Source: DATBIO01 sp036556965
GTDB lineage: Bacteria; Acidobacteriota; Vicinamibacteria; Fen-336
Length of the DNA stretch: 9,331 bases
Reading direction: 5' to 3'
Assembly (NCBI GenBank): GCA_036556965.1
Contig: DATBIO010000162.1
Coordinates: 1 to 9,331 of the forward strand
Below the pieces are notes generated by a model. That model was not told the DNA's origin, ran no database searches, and saw only the letters and a list, made by a program, of their open reading frames with translations. Position numbers and translations under genes: made by a program. Positions 6,503-9,331 of the stretch are shown piece after piece (positions within the stretch are counted from its first letter, which is position 1; every line of letters starts with the position of its first letter).

Positions 6503-7605
6503 CCCCCGCGCGCGAAGCGCACCTCGTGGGAGGCCGCGTCGCCCTCCACGAAGCGGAGGAGCCGGCCTCCCTCCTCGACGAGCGCGGCCCGCGCGGAGGC
6601 CGGCGGTGCTTCGAACGCCTCGAGGGTGAGGGCGGCCGCGCGCCGGGCGCGCTCGGCCCTCCAGGTGCCTGCGACCATGCCGTCCACCAGGAACGTGGCG
6701 GGGATCAGCAGGTTCCGGGTGGCCAGGGCGGGCCGGTGCTCGGGGGCCACCAGGCGCGTGCGGTCGTGGTGGGCGAGGACCAGGTTGTCGAAGTCGGGCA
6801 GGAAGCGGACGGGGGCGCGTGTCCGCGCCGGCGGCCGCGGGGCCTTGGCCAGGTCGAACAGCTCGCGCCCGCGCTCGTCGCGGAGGACGCGCAGGCGCGG
6901 CCTCAGCCGCTCGAAGGCCTCGCGCAGGGACGCGTAGCCGGACCAGGTCTGCGCGTCCGCCACGGTGGCGGGACCGAAGGCGGCCAGGTAGCGCAGCACC
7001 AGGAGGGCGGGGTCGGCGGGAGCCGTGAACTTCCGGCCGAGCCAGGTCTCCGCCACCGCGAAGTCGGCCGCCGCCGGGAAGCCCCACGCGGCGTCGGTGG
7101 GCACCTGCACCAGCGGCAGATGGAGGCGGGCCGCGTAGGCCATGGCCCGCGCGTCCCCCTTGGGAAACGCGCGGGCCAGCCGCGGCCGGAGGACGTCGAA
7201 GGTGCACGGCCCCTCCTCGAAGCAGGCGCGCGCCGCCGCCACCACGCGGTCCAGGTCGAAGCCGGTGGCGCGCCCTCGCAGCACCGAGCGCATGCCCTGG
7301 CTGAGCATCGGCTGCAGGGCGGGACGCAGCGCCACGAAGTCGCGCGCGCTCACGAGGTGGAGGGTCCCGCGCATGGCGGTGGCGCGCACGACCTTGCGGC
7401 CGTGGAGCAGGCGCAGGAGGTCCTCCCGCCGGAAGCCCTCCACCCGCGTCCACAGCCCCACGAACGGCGGGCGCGCCACCTGCGCCTGCAGCCCCACCAG
7501 CGCCTCCACCGCGCGCAGGGCCGCCGTCTTCTGGCGGCCGAGGAGCATCTGGCGGGCCAGGGTGGCGCGGTTCAGATCGCCCAGGGTCAGGGTCTGCGCC
7601 TTCAC
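6499..7605 (-). CDS. Winged-helix DNA glycosylase, AlkZ-like (HTH_42 family)
   Basis: A 368-residue cytoplasmic protein starting at GTG 7605 and reading VKAQTLTLGDLNRATLARQ; this fits the usual N-terminus and the 350-400 residue size of the family. An upstream in-frame ATG at 7713 would add 36 residues of low-complexity, Arg-rich sequence and overlap the divergent gene, so it is rejected. The family (AlkZ, E. coli YcaQ/AlkX) removes bulky alkylated bases and unhooks interstrand crosslinks using tandem winged helices. Visible markers are LVGLQAQVARPPF with Q40 and Q42 (the Q-x-Q catalytic motif at the position known in AlkZ, where YcaQ-type proteins have Q-x-D), RATAMRGTLHLV (74-85), LPDFDN (269-274), VDGMVAGTW (307-315) and a closing HEVRF (360-364). 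It stands alone, convergent with the hydrolase and divergent from the beta-helix gene, with no biosynthetic cluster beside it. Family call is strong; the true lesion is unknown. Confidence 0.88.
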   Translation of the reverse strand: MKAQTLTLGDLNRATLARQMLLGRQKTAALRAVEALVGLQAQVARPPFVGLWTRVEGFRREDLLRLLHGRKVVRATAMRGTLHLVSARDFVALRPALQPMLSQGMRSVLRGRATGFDLDRVVAAARACFEEGPCTFDVLRPRLARAFPKGDARAMAYAARLHLPLVQVPTDAAWGFPAAADFAVAETWLGRKFTAPADPALLVLRYLAAFGPATVADAQTWSGYASLREAFERLRPRLRVLRDERGRELFDLAKAPRPPARTRAPVRFLPDFDNLVLAHHDRTRLVAPEHRPALATRNLLIPATFLVDGMVAGTWRAERARRAAALTLEAFEAPPASARAALVEEGGRLLRFVEGDAASHEVRFARGG

Positions 7606-7612
7606 CGCCGCG

Positions 7613-7642
7613 ACGATACGACGGCCGTGTCGGCCCCGGCAA
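7613..7642 (-). promoter_or_regulatory. Candidate promoter of the AlkZ-like gene, giving a leaderless or near-leaderless mRNA
   Basis: On the minus strand TTGCCG (7642-7637) is followed after 18 bp by TATCGT (7618-7613); each matches four of six consensus positions. The -10 ends seven bases before the GTG start at 7605, so transcription would begin at or within a base or two of the start codon. No Shine-Dalgarno sequence is present between them, which agrees with a leaderless message. Confidence 0.4.
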
Positions 7643-7656
7643 CGGAGCGCGCGCCT

Positions 7657-7677
7657 GGGTGGCGGGGTCCGCCGCCC
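7657..7677 (+). other. Nine-base-pair hairpin in the divergent intergenic region
   Basis: GGGTGGCGG (7657-7665) pairs with CCGCCGCCC (7669-7677) through eight Watson-Crick pairs and one G-T pair, with a 3-nt loop. It lies 18 nt upstream of the Shine-Dalgarno sequence of the beta-helix gene and upstream of the minus-strand promoter. It could be a leader-RNA stem or an operator; no T-run follows it. Confidence 0.35.
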
Positions 7678-7695
7678 GATCGCGTTAGGGAGGGC

Positions 7696-7702
7696 AAGGA
7701 GG
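7696..7702 (+). promoter_or_regulatory. Strong Shine-Dalgarno sequence of the beta-helix gene
   Basis: AAGGAGG is a perfect ribosome-binding site nine bases before ATG 7712. It fixes the start of the beta-helix gene and is the only strong Shine-Dalgarno sequence seen in this window, suggesting high translation of that gene. Confidence 0.85.
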
Positions 7703-7711
7703 ACCTTTGAC

Positions 7712-9331
7712 ATGGTCTCGAAAACAAGCTTCTCGGGGAGGGTGGCCGCCTTGGCGCGCCCCCTCCTCCCGGCCTGCCTTCTCCTCGCTCCGGCGGCGGC
7801 GCGGGCGGCCACACTCCAGGTGGACAAGGCCAACGTGGCCTGCAGCGACTCCTCGGGCACGCCGTACTGCACGGTGCAGGCGGCGGTGACCGCCGCCGCC
7901 GCGGGGGACGTGGTGGAAGTGGCGGCAGGGTCCTACATCGAGACCATCACCATCGACCGCAACCTGACGGTCACGGGCGCGGGGATCAGCACGGTGGCAG
8001 GGGCATGCGCGGGCCAGACGGAGCTGCTCGGCGCCCCCGCCGTCACCGTCACCGCCGGGGCCACGGCGACCCTGTCGGGGGTGACCCTCAAGGGCACGAT
8101 CAACCAGGGCGGGGCCGTCTACAACGCGGGCGTGCTCACCCTCTCCAAGGCCGAGGTCTGCCAGTCCCTCGCCTTCATCCAGGGCGGCGGGCTCTACACC
8201 ACGGGCGCGCTCAAGCTGGAGGACGTCCAGGTCTACGACAACGGGCCGGCGGCGGCGGGGGTGGAGGGGGGCGGCGTGTACGTGGCCGCGGGGGGCTCCG
8301 CCGTGATCACGCGCGGCACCTTCACCGGCAACCAGGCCGCGCGGGGCGGCGCCATCGCGGTGGCCGCGGGGGGCGTGCTCGTGCTGACGCAGAGCGTGCT
8401 GGAGCTCAACATCGCCGACGTGACCGTGCCCACGGCCACGCCGGGCGAGGGCGGCGGCATCTACAACGCGGGCATCGCCCTCATCGACCAGACGAGCGTG
8501 GGCGGCGACGGCGCCGGCAACGTGGTGATCGACCCCACCGGCGCCGGGGGCGGCATCTACAACGCGGGCGGGCTGCTCCTCACCCGCAGCGCCATCATCG
8601 AGAACGGCGTGCAAGGCCTCGGGGGCATCGCCCTCGGCGCCGGCCTCTACAACGCGGGCGTGGCCGCCGTGATCAGCACCACCGTGAGCGGCAACCTCTT
8701 CACCTCCCAGCTCACGGGCTGGGGCGCGGGCATCGCGAGCTCGGGCACGCTGAGCCTGAGCAACGTCACCGTCACCGCCAACGTCAACACGGGGGCGGGA
8801 GCGGTGGGCGCCGGCGTGTACGTGGTCGGCGGCACCGCCACCATGCGCAACAGCATCGTGGCCGCGCAGGGCTTCGGGGACGATTGCTCCGGCGCCATGG
8901 TCACCGACGGCTACAACCTGGATTCCGACGGCACCTGCAACCTCGTGTCCGTGGCCGCCGGGGGCACCGACCAGCCGGCCGTCAACGCCCTGCTCCTGCC
9001 CCTGGCGGACTACGGCGGGCCGACGCGTGGGCACGCCCTCTCCGAGGCCAGCCCCGCCGTCGATGGCGGGGACCCGGCAGGGTGCCTCGCCGACGTGACC
9101 GGCGGGGGCGTCCCCACCGTGCCCCTCCTGGCGGACCAGCGCGGCAGCATCTTCACGGACGTGGTGAACGCGGCCGCGGGCGCCTGCGACAGCGGCGCCC
9201 TGGAGTTCGAGCTCGTCCGCAACGGCATGATGGAGGACGACGACACCCTCGACCGGCTGCCCGACGGCTGGACGGGGAGCGGCCTGCTCGCCGGGGACAA
9301 GCTGTTCTGCGAGCCGTCCCTGGCCCATGCC
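7712..9331 (+). CDS. Secreted right-handed beta-helix protein with choice-of-anchor-Q-type C-terminus (3' end outside window)
   Basis: The frame is open for 540 codons from ATG 7712 to the window edge. Residues 1-32 form a signal peptide (K4 and R10, a Leu/Ala core, cleavage expected after AARA), so the protein is exported. From about residue 45 (VQAAVTAAAAGDVVEVAAGSY, a typical opening turn) to about 385 the chain is a parallel beta-helix made of recurring GGGIYNAG-type turns: tyrosines at 137, 162, 190, 251, 283 and 313 mark them, with strands ending in SGN or TAN. Residues about 392-499 (DDCSG, YNLDSDGTC, LADYGGPTRGH, SPAVDGGDP, ADQRG, CDSGALEFE) match the domain annotated as choice-of-anchor Q, common in surface proteins of Chloroflexota, Acidobacteriota and relatives. 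A further domain starts near 503 (NGMMEDDDTLDRLPDGWTGSGL), resembling carbohydrate-binding jelly-roll modules. Likely role: a surface protein that may bind or cleave polysaccharide, or act as an adhesin; no catalytic residues could be assigned. Confidence 0.9.
   Translation, partial: MVSKTSFSGRVAALARPLLPACLLLAPAAARAATLQVDKANVACSDSSGTPYCTVQAAVTAAAAGDVVEVAAGSYIETITIDRNLTVTGAGISTVAGACAGQTELLGAPAVTVTAGATATLSGVTLKGTINQGGAVYNAGVLTLSKAEVCQSLAFIQGGGLYTTGALKLEDVQVYDNGPAAAGVEGGGVYVAAGGSAVITRGTFTGNQAARGGAIAVAAGGVLVLTQSVLELNIADVTVPTATPGEGGGIYNAGIALIDQTSVGGDGAGNVVIDPTGAGGGIYNAGGLLLTRSAIIENGVQGLGGIALGAGLYNAGVAAVISTTVSGNLFTSQLTGWGAGIASSGTLSLSNVTVTANVNTGAGAVGAGVYVVGGTATMRNSIVAAQGFGDDCSGAMVTDGYNLDSDGTCNLVSVAAGGTDQPAVNALLLPLADYGGPTRGHALSEASPAVDGGDPAGCLADVTGGGVPTVPLLADQRGSIFTDVVNAAAGACDSGALEFELVRNGMMEDDDTLDRLPDGWTGSGLLAGDKLFCEPSLAHA
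8118..8659 (+). repeat. Four exact 14-bp copies encoding the Y-N-A-G turn of the beta-helix
   Basis: TCTACAACGCGGGC occurs at 8118-8131, 8460-8473, 8556-8569 and 8646-8659. The spacings (342, 96 and 90 bp) are all multiples of three, so each copy encodes the same Y-N-A-G turn in the beta-helix. Exact DNA identity, beyond the shared protein motif, points to internal duplication or homogenisation of coil units. Confidence 0.8.

Noticed and set aside
6526..7710. Plus-strand open frame opposite the AlkZ-like gene
   Set aside because: Its product is rich in Gly, His, Gln and Arg without motifs, whereas the minus strand encodes a well-matched family protein.
7707..7712. Perfect TTGACA -35 hexamer
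   Set aside because: It overlaps the ATG of the beta-helix gene and no -10-like sequence follows at 16-18 bp (TTCTCG is there).
7606..7713. ATG 7713 as start of the AlkZ-like gene
   Set aside because: The 36 added residues are Arg/Pro-rich and unlike the family N-terminus, there is no ribosome-binding site, and the start would overlap the ATG of the divergent gene.
7685..9328. Long open frame on the minus strand opposite the beta-helix gene
   Set aside because: The plus-strand frame has a perfect Shine-Dalgarno sequence, signal peptide and recognisable domains; the minus-strand product is His/Gly/Ala/Arg-rich without motifs.

Overview
This window is very GC-rich (by eye above 70%, with codon third positions almost always G or C). 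It is densely packed bacterial chromosome with short intergenic gaps and frequent non-ATG starts. A CRP-type domain fused to an FHA domain, a secreted hydrolase with TPR-like repeats, and a beta-helix protein with a 'choice-of-anchor Q'-type C-terminus together suggest a free-living Acidobacteriota (Thermoanaerobaculia-like) or Myxococcota-like bacterium. That placement is inference from composition and gene style only; no rRNA or marker gene is present. I see no tRNA, rRNA, CRISPR array, insertion sequence or prophage gene.

Layout. (1) 1-624 (+): C-terminal 207 residues of an unrecognised, mostly helical cytoplasmic protein, cut by the window edge. (2) 701-2605 and 2602-4233 (+): two large polytopic membrane proteins sharing a 4-bp GTGA stop/start overlap, so almost certainly co-translated. 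The first has a soluble extracytoplasmic domain before its membrane core and resembles GT-C-type glycosyltransferases in layout; the second is of similar build. (3) 4290-5084 (+): cyclic-nucleotide-binding domain joined to an FHA domain, without a DNA-binding domain. (4) 5101-6486 (+): secreted alpha/beta-hydrolase (esterase-like) with a C-terminal TPR-like tail. Its signal peptide lies upstream of the first ordinary start codon, which implies a CTG start. (5) 6499-7605 (-): winged-helix DNA glycosylase of the AlkZ/HTH_42 family with the Q-A-Q catalytic motif, convergent with the hydrolase across 12 bp. (6) 7712-9331 (+): secreted right-handed beta-helix protein with a perfect Shine-Dalgarno sequence, running off the right edge.

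How the parts may fit: the two membrane proteins probably act together on a lipid-linked or cell-surface glycan. The CRP-FHA protein could link a nucleotide or phospho-threonine signal to nearby functions, but nothing in the sequence fixes its partner. The hydrolase and beta-helix proteins are exported. The AlkZ-like gene stands alone as a DNA repair unit. No intergenic gap exceeds about 110 bp; the two largest (625-700 and 7606-7711) hold candidate promoters and inverted repeats. I did not find one clear new multi-gene system. The most interesting points are the CTG-started exported hydrolase, the paired membrane proteins, the HTH-less CRP-FHA fusion, and the AlkZ-like gene with a possibly leaderless GTG start.
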